DNA of 64,000 nucleotides from Parafrankia discariae (GTDB lineage Bacteria > Actinomycetota > Actinomycetes > Frankiales > Frankiaceae): NCBI RefSeq assembly GCF_000373365.1, contig NZ_KB891137.1, forward strand, positions 23,099-87,098, read 5' to 3'. Positions 29,803 to 40,400 of this stretch are shown here, one piece after another. The position numbers and the translations under genes are program-made. Numbering within the stretch: position 1 is the first letter of the stretch; each line of letters starts with the position of its first letter. The notes beneath the pieces are model-generated. The model was not told the origin of the DNA. It did no database searches and worked only from the letters and a program-made list of their open reading frames with translations.

Positions 29803-31467
29803 GTGAGCACGAGCGGCGTTGAGGTCCAACCCTCGCGACCAAGCGACCCCGTCTCGCTGGGACGGCACCGGGTACTCGGCCGTCTCGGCGCCGGCGGCAT
29901 GGGCGTGGTCTACCTGGCCGAGGGCCCGTTCGGCCGGGTCGCGGTGAAGCTCGTCCGCGAGGAGCTGGCCGACGACCCGGACTTCCGCCGCCGGTTCCAG
30001 CGCGAGGTCCAGGCCTGTTTCCGGGTGGGCGGCGCGCACACCGTCCGCCTGGTCGACTTCGAGCTGGACGCCGACCGGCCCTGGCTGGCGACCGAGCTCG
30101 TCGACGCGCCGAGCCTGTCGACCCACGTCCGGTCGGCCGGCCCGCTCGGCCCGGACGAGCAGACGGTGCTCGCGGCCGGTCTCGCCGACGCGCTGGTCTC
30201 GATCCACGCGGCCGGGATGATCCACCGTGATCTCAAGCCGTCGAACGTCCTGTGGACGGCGCACGGACCGAAGGTCATCGACTTCGGCATCGCCGCGGCG
30301 GCCGACGCCGCGGCGATCACCCTGAGTGGGCAGTTCGTCGGCACTCCCGGCTGGCACGCCCCGGAACAGGTCTCCGGCGCGGAGGCGACTCCCGCCGCCG
30401 ACATCTTCGCCTGGGGCGCGCTGCTGTGCTTCGCCGCGACAGGTGAGGCGCCGTTCGGCACCGGGCCCGGCGCGGCGGTGCTGCACCGGGTGCTGGCGGC
30501 CGAGCCTTCCACCGACCTCGAACGGATCCCGCCGGGGCTGCGCCGGCTCGTGACCGGCGCGCTGGCCCGCGAGCCGGCGGACCGGCCCACCGCCGAGGCC
30601 CTGTTCACCGAGCTGGTGGGTTCGCTGCCCGACGGCGCCGACGGCTCGGCCACCCGGTTCCTGCAGACCCAACCGGCGGTGGCGGCGACGCCGCCCTGGT
30701 CGGCGACCGTCCCACCGCCCGGCGCCCGGGACAGCTCGGCGCCCGGCGAAGGGGACGGCCCGGCGCCCGGCCGGTCGACGTCCGACCAGGCCCGGCCCGG
30801 GTCCCCGCCGTCGGGGCGACCAGCGCCGCCGGGGCGGACGGGGCAGGGACCGCGGAAACCCGAGAGACGACGCGGGCGGCGCCGGCTGGTGATCGCGCTC
30901 GTGGCGGCCGTGGTCGTGCTGGCCGCGGGCGGGACGGCGGCCGCGCTGCTGATCGGCGGAGGCGACGACGGCGCGTCCGACACCGTCTTCACCGCCGACG
31001 CGCCGTGGCGGCTGCGGATCTCCGACGAGATCCAGGGTTCCGACGACACCGGCTGCGCGGTCACCGTCACCGACACCGCGACGGGCGACAGCCGTTCGAT
31101 CACCGACGTCTACGGCGAGAAGATCTACCAGGTCTCGCAGGTCGGGACGTTCCGCTTCGGGGCGGACCACCCGGGCTGCGTGGTCCAGGGCCTGGAGACC
31201 GCGGGTGACGCGTCGTTGCCGTTCGCGACCGTCCCGTACGTCGGTGACACCGAGGCCTTCCGCACCGAGGGCACGGTCACCGTCGAGGTCGTCGACTTCG
31301 GCGGCAGCGAGGACTGCGCCCTCGAGCTCCACTCGGCCGCCGACGGCCGGCTGCTCATCTTCGGCACCGCCCGCCCGGACAGTCCCAGGATCACGTTGGA
31401 CGCCGGTGGCCCCGACCAGGTCTATCTCGCCGAGCCGCCCTGCGGGCTGCGGGTCCTCCCCGGCTGA
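29803..31467 (+). CDS. Receptor-type Ser/Thr protein kinase
   Basis: 554 residues from the GTG at 29803; an in-frame ATG at 29698 would add 35 residues of atypical sequence. The kinase domain has GAGGMGVVY, Lys49 (VAVKLV), HRDLKPSNVL with Asp143 and DFG at 160-162. A Pro-rich linker leads to one membrane helix (~363-388). The ~160-residue extracellular part has four cysteines (DTGCAVTV, HPGCVVQG, SEDCALEL, EPPCGLRV) and beta-strand character, unlike PASTA and unlike the other kinase at 15945. It probably senses an extracytoplasmic ligand. It is divergent from the AMIN lipoprotein and followed by a solute-binding lipoprotein, which may be functionally linked. Confidence 0.9.
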   Translation: MSTSGVEVQPSRPSDPVSLGRHRVLGRLGAGGMGVVYLAEGPFGRVAVKLVREELADDPDFRRRFQREVQACFRVGGAHTVRLVDFELDADRPWLATELVDAPSLSTHVRSAGPLGPDEQTVLAAGLADALVSIHAAGMIHRDLKPSNVLWTAHGPKVIDFGIAAAADAAAITLSGQFVGTPGWHAPEQVSGAEATPAADIFAWGALLCFAATGEAPFGTGPGAAVLHRVLAAEPSTDLERIPPGLRRLVTGALAREPADRPTAEALFTELVGSLPDGADGSATRFLQTQPAVAATPPWSATVPPPGARDSSAPGEGDGPAPGRSTSDQARPGSPPSGRPAPPGRTGQGPRKPERRRGRRRLVIALVAAVVVLAAGGTAAALLIGGGDDGASDTVFTADAPWRLRISDEIQGSDDTGCAVTVTDTATGDSRSITDVYGEKIYQVSQVGTFRFGADHPGCVVQGLETAGDASLPFATVPYVGDTEAFRTEGTVTVEVVDFGGSEDCALELHSAADGRLLIFGTARPDSPRITLDAGGPDQVYLAEPPCGLRVLPG

Positions 31468-31595
31468 GCGCGCCGGTAGGAGCGCCCCGATCGGGCGGCG
31501 GCCCGTGCTTTCAGCCCGGTCCAAGACGATGCTGTCACCGACAGGAACCGGGCACCCACCGCGGACCGGGGGCATGCCCACCGAAGGGAGCGACG

Positions 31596-32993
31596 ATGCT
31601 CGGGAACATGTCAGAACCCCGCCCACGACACCGGGACCCACGGCGTCCGGGCCCGTTGGCCGCGCTGCTCGCCGGGACGGTCGCGGCCGGCCTGCTCGCG
31701 GGCTGCGGCGGTGGCTCCGGGACGGCCGCCGACCCGGCCGAGAGCCTGCGCCCGACGGCCCGGCCGGCGACCGCGGGCGTGGACGACGTGGCCGGCGCGA
31801 AGGCGTCGCCGGAGTGCGCCGCCGCGGTGAAGACACTGCGGATGTTCGCCCTGGGGTCGCTCAACGACGCCGCGAAGTCCGGCAAGGCGTACATGGAGCG
31901 GGCCCATCCCGGCCTGACCGTCGAGATCACCGCCGACGCGACCGGCTACCCCCAGCTCGTCCAGCAGATCAGCGCGGACCGGGCCGCCGGGCGCCCGGCG
32001 GACGTCGCCGTCGCCGGCTTCGACCTGCTGCCGACCTTCGCCGACAAGCTCGGCGCGCAGCCGCTGTCCCCGCGGCTGCTGCGGGCGTCCTACGACCAGC
32101 GGTTCCTGCCGCTCGGTGAGTACGGCGGGCGGCTCGTCGCGGTGCCGCAGCAGGTGTCCACGCTCGCGCTCGTCTACAACGCGGACGTCCTGGCGAAGGC
32201 CGGGGTCGACCCGAAGTCGCTGGGCACGACCACCGGGGTGCTCGCCGCGGCCGAGCGGATCAAGGCCTCCGGCCAGGGGATCCAGCCGATCGACCTGCCG
32301 ACGGGCGGGTTCGCCCAGTGGTACCTGACCACGCTGACCAGCTCGAAGAACACCCCGGTGCTGAAGGCGGACGGCCAGCCCGACCTGACCAGCCCGGCCG
32401 CCCGCGAGGCCGCCGCGTTCCTGGCCAGGGTGGGCACCTACGGAACACAGTCGAGTGACCCGACCACCCAGGGCCTGCTGCGCTTCGGCATCCGGCACGA
32501 GACGGCGATCAGCGCGGTCACCCTGCCCTCGCTGGCCGCCGGGCTGCGCTACGTCCGGGGTCAGGGCGCGCAGGGCTTCAAGGTGGGTGTCGCCCCGTTC
32601 CCGACGCTGCCCGGGGGCACGCAGCATCCGGTCGCGGGCGGCAACGGGCTGTCCGTGCTGGCGACGGACCGCTGCCAGCGGGAGATGGCCACCGAGCTGA
32701 TCGTCGCGCTGCTCGCCCCGGACGTGATCGCCGCCGGCACCGAGGCGTTCAGCTTCCTGCCGGTCGACACCGAGGCGAAAAAGCGGCTCGCGCCGTTCTA
32801 CCGGGAGTTCCCGGAGCTGACCCAGTTCGACGCGCTGGTGCCCGCTCTCGTCCAGGCGCCGACCTGGGGCGGGGAGCGCGGCGGCGAGGTCCACGACGCG
32901 CTGAACGACGAGGTGGTCGCGATCATGACGGGGGCCGACCCCGGCACCACCCTCACCGAGGCCCAACGGAAGATCGCCACCCTGGTGCGGTGA
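31596..32993 (+). CDS. Extracellular solute-binding lipoprotein (ABC sugar-type)
   Basis: 465 residues. Signal peptide with lipobox LLAGC (Cys37). The mature part follows the family-1 solute-binding fold: LRMFALGSLND, a GYPQLVQQISADRAAGRPADVAV segment split by the hinge region, VPQQVSTLALVYNADVLAKAG and GGNGLSVLATD. Such proteins bind sugars or oligosaccharides for an ABC importer. No permease or ATPase gene is next to it, so it is an orphan in this window or works with the upstream kinase. The ATG at 31596 has GAAGGGAG upstream; a second ATG follows at codon 5. Confidence 0.87.
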   Translation: MLGNMSEPRPRHRDPRRPGPLAALLAGTVAAGLLAGCGGGSGTAADPAESLRPTARPATAGVDDVAGAKASPECAAAVKTLRMFALGSLNDAAKSGKAYMERAHPGLTVEITADATGYPQLVQQISADRAAGRPADVAVAGFDLLPTFADKLGAQPLSPRLLRASYDQRFLPLGEYGGRLVAVPQQVSTLALVYNADVLAKAGVDPKSLGTTTGVLAAAERIKASGQGIQPIDLPTGGFAQWYLTTLTSSKNTPVLKADGQPDLTSPAAREAAAFLARVGTYGTQSSDPTTQGLLRFGIRHETAISAVTLPSLAAGLRYVRGQGAQGFKVGVAPFPTLPGGTQHPVAGGNGLSVLATDRCQREMATELIVALLAPDVIAAGTEAFSFLPVDTEAKKRLAPFYREFPELTQFDALVPALVQAPTWGGERGGEVHDALNDEVVAIMTGADPGTTLTEAQRKIATLVR

Positions 32994-33035
32994 TCTTCCG
33001 CCGGGCAGGCGGGTGAGGGTGGGGAGGCGGGACGG

Positions 33036-33593
33036 TCAGGCGCCGAGGGCGCGGACGGGGTCGGTGCCGTCCCAGCCCTCGGCGGCGGCGCGGACGAACT
33101 TGGCCATGCCCTCCGTCGCCGGGGTCAGCTCCATGATCTCGATGATCGTCGCCGGGCCGGCGGGCGGCTCGAAGTAGGCGTAACGGGTCGCGCCGTCCTC
33201 GCCGCCGCCGGTCCAGACGATCGGCCAGCCCGCGGCCTCGATCGCGGCGATGGTGGCCTCGAAGTCCGGGGCCCACCAGGCGAGCTGGTGGAAGCCCTCC
33301 TTGCCGGAGTCGAGGAACTCGGTGTAGATGCTGGGCGCGTCGCCGTGCTGCTGGATCAGCTCGACCTGCAGGTCACCGGTGTTGGAGAAGGCGACCGACA
33401 TGGTCACCTCGCACTCCTCGCCGCGGAAGAGCCCCGCCTGCGGGTGCTGCCGCAGCACATACCAGGGGCCGACGCCCAGGCTGAGCCAGGAGGCGATCGC
33501 CTCGTCGATGTCGCGGACGATGTAGCCGATCTGGCGCGCCACACCGGGCAGGACGTCCGGGTTGACGGTGGTGGGCGGGGTGGAGGTGGGCAC
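33036..33593 (-). CDS. VOC / glyoxalase-superfamily protein
   Basis: 185 residues. Vicinal-oxygen-chelate fold with two beta-alpha-beta modules: QIGYIVRDIDEAIASW at the start of module 1 and GFHQLAWWAPDFEATI at module 2. Possible metal ligands are the Gln at the module-1 position (usually His), the His in GFHQLAW and the Glu in IIEIMEL. Methylmalonyl-CoA epimerase, dioxygenase or lyase activities are all possible in this superfamily. The GTG at 33593 is used as start. The substrate is unknown. Confidence 0.83.
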   Translation of the reverse strand: MPTSTPPTTVNPDVLPGVARQIGYIVRDIDEAIASWLSLGVGPWYVLRQHPQAGLFRGEECEVTMSVAFSNTGDLQVELIQQHGDAPSIYTEFLDSGKEGFHQLAWWAPDFEATIAAIEAAGWPIVWTGGGEDGATRYAYFEPPAGPATIIEIMELTPATEGMAKFVRAAAEGWDGTDPVRALGA

Positions 33594-33791
33594 GGGTCCG
33601 CTCCTCGGCTCTGGCGCGGCTCCGGTCGGACCCGCGGGCTTGGGGTTACCGGGACCAGATCCACAGCAGCGGCCAGTCCCGCCGACGCCGGGGAACGCTA
33701 GCGGTGGCGGTGGAAATGCGTCAACTGTTCGCGGAACGGCCGGAGTGATCCGCGGCCGCGGGACAGCCGGTGCCCGCGGGACAGCCGCCGG

Positions 33792-36700
33792 CTACCGTGT
33801 CGCCGCGACGTAGTCCAGGGTGCCGGAGTACGTCCCGGAGGAGACGAAGGGGATGTCGATCGAGTAGTCGTTGCTGATCGCGTCCCCGCCCGGCGCGGAC
33901 GGGTCGTCCTGGGTGTGCACCGTCGCCGCGGCGGTCTCCGACAGCGGCTGGAAGGCCGTGGACCCACTCTCCCGGACGGACATCTCCCCGACCGGGATCG
34001 CGCTCCCACCGCCGCCACCACCGGCGGCTGGCGTGAGGGCGGGCTGGCCGGCCTGGACGGAGACCGCGTACCCGGCGTCGCTGTTCGTCGTGACCGTCAT
34101 CGTGACGATCCCGTCCCGGGCCGCGGTGGTGTCCGGCTGGCCGGCCAGGGTGAACGCGGGGGTCAGCTCGGTGAGGGTCAGGAACTGCGCCTCCAGGGCG
34201 GTGGTGACGCCGCAGCCGGGCTCGGTGCCCGTGCCGGGGCAGGTGCTGCCGGGCGCCGGTGAGCTCACCCGGTTCGTCAGCGACGCGCCGGCGGTCGCGT
34301 CGTCGTCGACGGTCACGGTGAACGTGATGACGACGCTCGCGCCGACCGCGAGATCCCCGGTCCAGGTGAGGATGGGCGCCGAGTAACCGAGGACGCCCGA
34401 GCTCGCGGTGGCGTCGGCGTTGTAGGCGGCCGAGCCGAGCACGCCGCTGAGGTCGTCGGTCACCGCGATGCCGGTGTAGGGGCTCTCACCGCCGTTGGTG
34501 GCCGTGATCGTGTATCGGACGGTCGAGCCGACGACCGCGCCGGTCCGGTCGGCGGTCATCGCGATCCGCAGGTCCGGGGTCAGGATCGCGGTGGTGGTCG
34601 CGCAGGCCGCCACCGCGCCACCGGCGCCGTCACCGCCTCCGCCTCCGGCACCGGCACCGGAGCAGGTCGAGCCGGGCGTCGTGGAGACGACCCGGTTGAC
34701 CGCGCTGTGGTCGCCGCCGCCGGGCAGCGTCGTGGTCACCGAGTAGGTGACCGTCGCGGTCGCGCCGACCGGCAGGTCGCCCGTCCAGGTCAGGTACCGC
34801 GCGGTGCGGGTGACGCCGCCGGTGCTGGCGGCGGCGTCGGCGTTGTACACCGCGTCGTCGAGGACGCCGGAGAGGTCGTCGGTGAAGGAGGCCCCCAGAT
34901 ACGGGCTCTGCCCGCTGTTGGTGACGGTGACCGTGTAGGCGATCGGGCTGCCGCCCACGGCCACCGGGCTGCCCGTCCCGGTGTCCGCCGACTTGGTGAT
35001 CGTCAGTGCCGGGATCAGGACGTCGACGGCGGCGGTGCAGTCGGCGGGGTCGTCCGGGGCTCCGGGGCAGGTGCTGCCGAGCTCCGCGGAGCGCACGACG
35101 CCGCGCAGCGAGCCGTCACCGTGGTAGGGGTCGGCGACGGTGACCGCGAAGATGATCGTGGCGCTGGCGCCCGGGGCGAGGTCACCCGTCCAGGTCAGGA
35201 CGGGTGCCTGGTAGCTCAGGGTGCCGGCCGTCGCGGTGGCTCCGGGGTTGAGCGTGGCGTCGTTGACCACCGCGGCCAGGTCGTCGCGCACCACGACGCC
35301 GGTGTACGGCGTCTGGCCGCTGTTGGTCACGACGACGGTGTAGCCGACCGTCCCGCCGGGGGTGACCTCGGTGGCGTCGGCGAAGGTACGGATGTCCAGG
35401 CCGGGGGTCAGGGACGTGACCACCGCGGCGCAGCCGGGCGCACCGCCGCCGCCACCACCGGCGCCACCGGCCGGGCAGCCGCCGCCCCGGGCCGCCGTGA
35501 CCGCGGCGAGGGCGATGACCTTGTCGCCCAGGTCGGGCCGGTTGACGGTGAACGAGGCGGAGACGACCGCGGACTCGCCCGGGTCGAGGTCACCGGTCCA
35601 GGTGAGGCCGTCCTGGTCGAGGCGCAGCGAGCCGGAGGTCGTCGTCGCGTCGCCGTTGTAGACGGCGTCGTCGAGCACGCCGTCGAGCAGCGCCGTCACC
35701 TCGGTGCCCTGGTAGGGCAGGGTGCCGGCGTTGCTGATGGTGACGGTGAACTGGACGGTGTCACCGGGGGCCGCCGCCGAGGCGCTCGCCGAGCTGACGA
35801 CTCGCAGCTCGGTGACCGGCAGGTCGACGGAGCAGCGCCCGTCGCCGCCGCCGGCCGCGCAGTTCGTCCCGGGGACGGCCGAGGTGGCGACGGCGGAGAG
35901 CACATGGTCCCCGGTGTCCGGGGTGTCGACCGTCACCGAGTAGGTGATCACCGTGGACGCCCCGGGGGCGAGCGCCCCCGTCCAGGTGAGCGTCGAGCCG
36001 GTGACCCGCGCGGTGCCGGACGTCGCCGTCACGTCCCCGCGGTAGGTCGCGTCGTCGAGCAGGCCCGCCAGCGAGTCCTGGACGGCGGCCGCGGGGAAGG
36101 GGATCTGCCCGGTGTTCGCCACCTGGAGGGTGAAGGTGACGGCCTCGCCGGGCGCGGCGCCGGCGGTCCCCGGGCCGGCCGGGCTCGCGCTCCGGCTGAC
36201 GGTCAGGCCCGGGGTGAGGACGACGACGGACACGGCGCAGCCCGGGCTGCCGCTGGCCGGCGGGCAGCCGCTGCCCGGCTCGGCCGAGGAGACGCTGTCG
36301 ACGAGCAGTTTGTCGCCCGGGTCGGGGTCGCGGGTCCGCAGCGAGTAGGTGATGACCGCGGCGGCGCCCGGCGCCAGGTCGCCCGTCCAGGTCAGCGCCT
36401 GGCCGGCGAAGGTCACCGCGCCGGCCGTGGCGGCCGCGTCGCCGGGGTAGACGGCGTCGTCCAGGGAGCCGGCCAGCGAGTCGGTGACGACCGCGCCGGT
36501 GTACGCGGTCTCGCCGGTGTTGGTGACGGTGACGGTGTACCCGACCGTCCCGCCGGGGACGGTGAACGTCCGGTCGGCCTGCTTCACGATCGACAGGCCG
36601 GGCAGCAGCACCGGGACGGACGCGGCGCACGCCGGGCCGGGCGAGCCGACGGCGCAGTCGGCGCCCGGGGCCGCGGTGGTCGCCACGCTGGTCAGGACCC

Positions 36701-37475
36701 TGTCGCCGGTCGGCGGGTCGTTCACCCGCAGGCTCCCGGTGACCGTGACCGTGCCGCCCACCGGGATGCTGCCCGTCCAGTCCAGGCTGGTCGGGCCGAG
36801 CGCGAGGGTGCCCGCGGACGCGGTCTGGTCGCCGAGGCCGGTCGCGTCGTCGAGCAGCCCGGTGCCGGTGAGCGAGACGGTGACGCCGGTGTACGGGGTC
36901 TGCCCGGAGTTGGTGAACGTCGCGGTGAACCGCACCACCTCGCCCGGGGACACCGACGCCCGGTCGGCGGTGTTCACGATCGTGAGCTCGGCGAGGGTGA
37001 CGGTGCTGACGCAGCGGATGTCCGTCCCGCCGACCGGGCAGTTGCCGCCCGTCGAGGGCGACCGCACCGTACTGGCGAGGATCCCGTCGCCCGTGCCGGG
37101 GCCGCCCTCGGTCACCGAGAAGGTGATCGTGGCCGTGCCGCCGGCCGGGACGGTTCCCGTCCAGGACAGGACCGGCGCGCTGTAGCTGACCGTGCCGAGG
37201 TCGGCGGCGGCGTCGCCGTCGTAGGTGGCGTCGGCCAGCACGTCGCTCAGGTCGTCGCCGAACGAGGCCGCCGGGTAGGGCGTCAGCCCGCCGTTGTGCA
37301 CGGTGACCGTGTAGTCGACCGTGCCGCCGGGCGTCACGGTCGGCGCGGACGTCCGCGTCGTGATCGTCAGCAGTGCCGCGGCCAGGACCGGGACGGTGCT
37401 CGCGCAGCGCGGGTCCGTGCCACCGGGCGGGACGGTGCCACCGGGCGGGACGGTGCCGCCGATCGGGCAGTTCAC
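33792..37475 (-). CDS. Giant DUF11-repeat surface protein, C-terminal half (separated by frameshift)
   Basis: 1227 residues as an open frame. It is the natural continuation of the protein encoded from 43320, from which it is separated by a one-base frameshift at 37527-37531. It has eight DUF11-like repeats of ~125 residues, each with a GGTV-Y-V-VTN-GQ-PY core, an LDDA-Y-GDA strand, LTWTGDL and a C-P-GG-C pair that could form a disulfide. The last ~125 residues are a different domain (FTLAGQP, VTTNSDAGYAVSV, VHTQDDPSAPGGD, YSGTLDY) homologous to most of the small secreted protein at 44803-45342. The apparent ATG at 37475 falls inside a repeat and is unlikely to be a natural start. Tandem 18-bp PPGGTV-coding repeats lie near its beginning (about 37425-37462). 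Confidence 0.8.
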   Translation of the reverse strand: MNCPIGGTVPPGGTVPPGGTDPRCASTVPVLAAALLTITTRTSAPTVTPGGTVDYTVTVHNGGLTPYPAASFGDDLSDVLADATYDGDAAADLGTVSYSAPVLSWTGTVPAGGTATITFSVTEGGPGTGDGILASTVRSPSTGGNCPVGGTDIRCVSTVTLAELTIVNTADRASVSPGEVVRFTATFTNSGQTPYTGVTVSLTGTGLLDDATGLGDQTASAGTLALGPTSLDWTGSIPVGGTVTVTGSLRVNDPPTGDRVLTSVATTAAPGADCAVGSPGPACAASVPVLLPGLSIVKQADRTFTVPGGTVGYTVTVTNTGETAYTGAVVTDSLAGSLDDAVYPGDAAATAGAVTFAGQALTWTGDLAPGAAAVITYSLRTRDPDPGDKLLVDSVSSAEPGSGCPPASGSPGCAVSVVVLTPGLTVSRSASPAGPGTAGAAPGEAVTFTLQVANTGQIPFPAAAVQDSLAGLLDDATYRGDVTATSGTARVTGSTLTWTGALAPGASTVITYSVTVDTPDTGDHVLSAVATSAVPGTNCAAGGGDGRCSVDLPVTELRVVSSASASAAAPGDTVQFTVTISNAGTLPYQGTEVTALLDGVLDDAVYNGDATTTSGSLRLDQDGLTWTGDLDPGESAVVSASFTVNRPDLGDKVIALAAVTAARGGGCPAGGAGGGGGGAPGCAAVVTSLTPGLDIRTFADATEVTPGGTVGYTVVVTNSGQTPYTGVVVRDDLAAVVNDATLNPGATATAGTLSYQAPVLTWTGDLAPGASATIIFAVTVADPYHGDGSLRGVVRSAELGSTCPGAPDDPADCTAAVDVLIPALTITKSADTGTGSPVAVGGSPIAYTVTVTNSGQSPYLGASFTDDLSGVLDDAVYNADAAASTGGVTRTARYLTWTGDLPVGATATVTYSVTTTLPGGGDHSAVNRVVSTTPGSTCSGAGAGGGGGDGAGGAVAACATTTAILTPDLRIAMTADRTGAVVGSTVRYTITATNGGESPYTGIAVTDDLSGVLGSAAYNADATASSGVLGYSAPILTWTGDLAVGASVVITFTVTVDDDATAGASLTNRVSSPAPGSTCPGTGTEPGCGVTTALEAQFLTLTELTPAFTLAGQPDTTAARDGIVTMTVTTNSDAGYAVSVQAGQPALTPAAGGGGGGSAIPVGEMSVRESGSTAFQPLSETAAATVHTQDDPSAPGGDAISNDYSIDIPFVSSGTYSGTLDYVAATR

Positions 37476-40400
37476 CCCCGGCGTGTTCGAGGTCAGTCCG
37501 CTGGCCAGCGACCGGTCGCCGGTGTCGGGGGTTCGCCACGGTCACCGAGAAGGTCACGGTGGCGGTGTCCCCCGGGCTGAGGCCGCCCGTCCAGGTCAGG
37601 TTCGGGCTGGTGAACGACACCGAGCCGACGGAGGCCGCCGCGTCGCCGTTGTAGGCGGCGTCGTCGAGCACGCCGGCCAGCGCGTGGGTGAAGGCCGCGG
37701 CCGGCAGTGGTGTCTGGCCGTTGTTCACCGCCGTGACCGTGTAGCGCACGACCTCACCCGAGACGGCGGTCGGCGGCTCGGCGGTCTGCGTCAGGGTCAG
37801 CGCGGGGGTGAGGACGACGACGGTGGCCCCGCAGGCCGGGTCGCCGCTGGCCGGCGCGCAGTTGTTGCCCGCGGCCGTGCCGAACAAGGTGTTGATCATC
37901 GTCTTGTCGCCGGTGCCGGGGTCGCGCACCGTCACCGTGTAGGCGATCGTGGCGGTCGCGCCCACGTCGAGGTCGCCAGTCCAGGTCAGGGTCGGCGCGG
38001 TGTAGCTCAGCGTGCCGCTGGTGGCGGTGGCGTCGCCGTTGTAGGCGGCGTCGTCGAGCACCCCGCCGAGCGGGTCGCTCACCGTGACGCCGGGGTAGGG
38101 CGTCTGGCCGCTGTTGGTGACGGTGACGGTGTACCCGACCGTCCCGCCCGGCACGGTCAGCGCCGTGTCGGCGGTCTTGCGCAGAGTCAGCCCCGGCAGC
38201 AGGACGTCCGTGCGGGCCGTGCAGCGCGGGTCGGTGCCGCCGGCCGGGCAGGTGCCGCCGGGGGCGGCCGAGACCAGGGTGCCGGTGACGACCCGGTCGC
38301 CCGGGTCGGGGTTGCGCACGGTGAGGGTGCCGGTGACCGTGACGACGCCGCCGACCGGGATGTCGCCGGTCCAGGTGATCTCCGACGCCCCGAGACTGAG
38401 CGTCCCCGACGAGGCGGTCTGGTCGCCGTTCGGGATCGCGTCGTCGACCGTGCCCTGGGTGCCGCTGCGCACCGTGACCCCGGTGTAGGGGGTCCGCCCG
38501 GTGTTGGTGAAGGTGGCGGTGAGCCGGATGACGGCGCCCGGGGTCGTCGTCGCGTCGGTGTAGTGCTGCTCCAGCACGAGCTGGGCCAGCGGCACCTCGG
38601 TGGCGCAGCGCGGGTCCAGGGTCCCGGCCGGGCAGTTCGTGCCCGGCGTGCCGGACGTCGTCACGGTGCCGAGCAGGCCGTCGCCGGTGACCGTGGCGTT
38701 CGCGGTGACCGAGAAGGTGATCGTCGCGGTGGCCCCGACGGCGAGGTCACCCGTCCAGGTCAGGTTCGGGCTGGTGAACGACACCGTGCCGGTCGAGGCG
38801 GTCGCGTCGCCGTGGTAGGACGCGTCGTCGAGCAGGCCGGCCAGCGACGTGCGCACCGACACGCCGGTGTACGCGGTCTGCCCGCTGTTGGTCACCGTGA
38901 CCGTGTGGCCGACCTCGCCGCCGGGCACCGCGCTCGGCGGGCTCGCGGCGGGGGTGACGGTGAGCGCCGGGACGAGCACCTGGACGGCCGTCGCACAGCC
39001 GGGGCCGCCGCCCACCGGGCAGGTGGTCCCCGCCGCGGCCGAGGAGACGGTGTTGATCAGTGTCCGGTCGCCGAGGTCGGGGTCGTGCACGGTCACCGAG
39101 AAGGTGACCGTGGCGGTGGCCCCGACGGCGAGGTCACCGGTCCAGGTGAGCTCCGGCGTGGTGTAGCTCAGCGTGCCGCCGGTGGCGGCGGCGTCGCCGT
39201 TGTAGTCGGCGTCCGCCAGCACCCGGGCGAGCGAGTCGGTGACCGTGGCGCCGAGGTACGGCGTCTGCCCCGAGTTCGTGATCGACACGGTGAAGGTGAC
39301 GGTGCCGCCCGGGGCGGTCGCGGCGACGTCAGCCGTGGACGTGACGGACAGGCCCGGGGTCAGCACGGTGACCACCGAGGTGCAGGCGGCGGGACCGCCC
39401 GCCGGGCCGCCCGCCGGGCAGGTGCTGCCCTGGGTGGGCGAGACCACGGTGGAGCGCAGCGCGCCGTCGCCGCCGCCGGGCGGGCGGACCGTGAACGAGG
39501 CGGTGACCGTGGTCGACTCCCCCGGGGCGAGGGCGCCGCCCCACACCAGGCTGTCCCCGGTGAAGGTGAGCGTGCCCACGCTCGCCGCGCCGTTGAACGC
39601 GTAGGCCGCGTCGTCCAGGACGCCGGCCAGCGGCACGGTGAACCCGGCGTCCGGGTAGGCCGTCTGCCCGTGGTTCGTGGCGGTGAACGTGTAGGTGACG
39701 ACCCCGCCCGGCACGGCGGTGGGCACGTCGGTGGCCGAGGTGACGGTCAGCGCCGCCACCGTGACCACGCTCGCGCAGCCCGGGTCGGAGCCGCCGACCG
39801 GGCAGGTGGTGCCCAGCGTCGGCGAGCTGACCCCGGTGGCGAGGATCCCGTTGCCGGGGCCGGAACCATCGGAGCCGGGGGCGCGGGCCGTGACCGAGAA
39901 GGTGATGACGGCCGACGCGCCGGGGGCGAGCGCCCCCGTCCAGGTCAGGTCGGTTCCGGTCACGCCGACCGTGCCGGTGGTGGCGCCGGCGTTCCCGTCG
40001 TAGCTGGCGTCGTCGAGGACCCCGGCCAGCGCGGCCGTGAGGCGCACGCTCCCGAACGGGCTCGCGCTCGTGTTCGTGGCGGTGAGCGTGTAGCCCACCG
40101 TGCCGCCGGCGGCCACCGACGAGGTGTCGGCGGAGTAGGTGACGGTGATCGGCCCACCGCCGACCGTCAACGTCACCGCCGTCGTGGCCGTCCGCCCGAA
40201 CGCGTCGATCACGTGCACGGTGAACGGCGAGCCGCCGGCGACGCTCGGGGTGCCCGACAGCACCCCCGTGCCCGGGTTCAGGCTGAGGCCCGCCGGCAGG
40301 GTGCCCGCGGCGAGCGACCAGGTGAACGGGCCGGTCCCGCCGGTCACCGGGAAGGTGGCGGTGTAGGGCACACCGACCTGGCCGTTCGGCGGCGGGCCGC

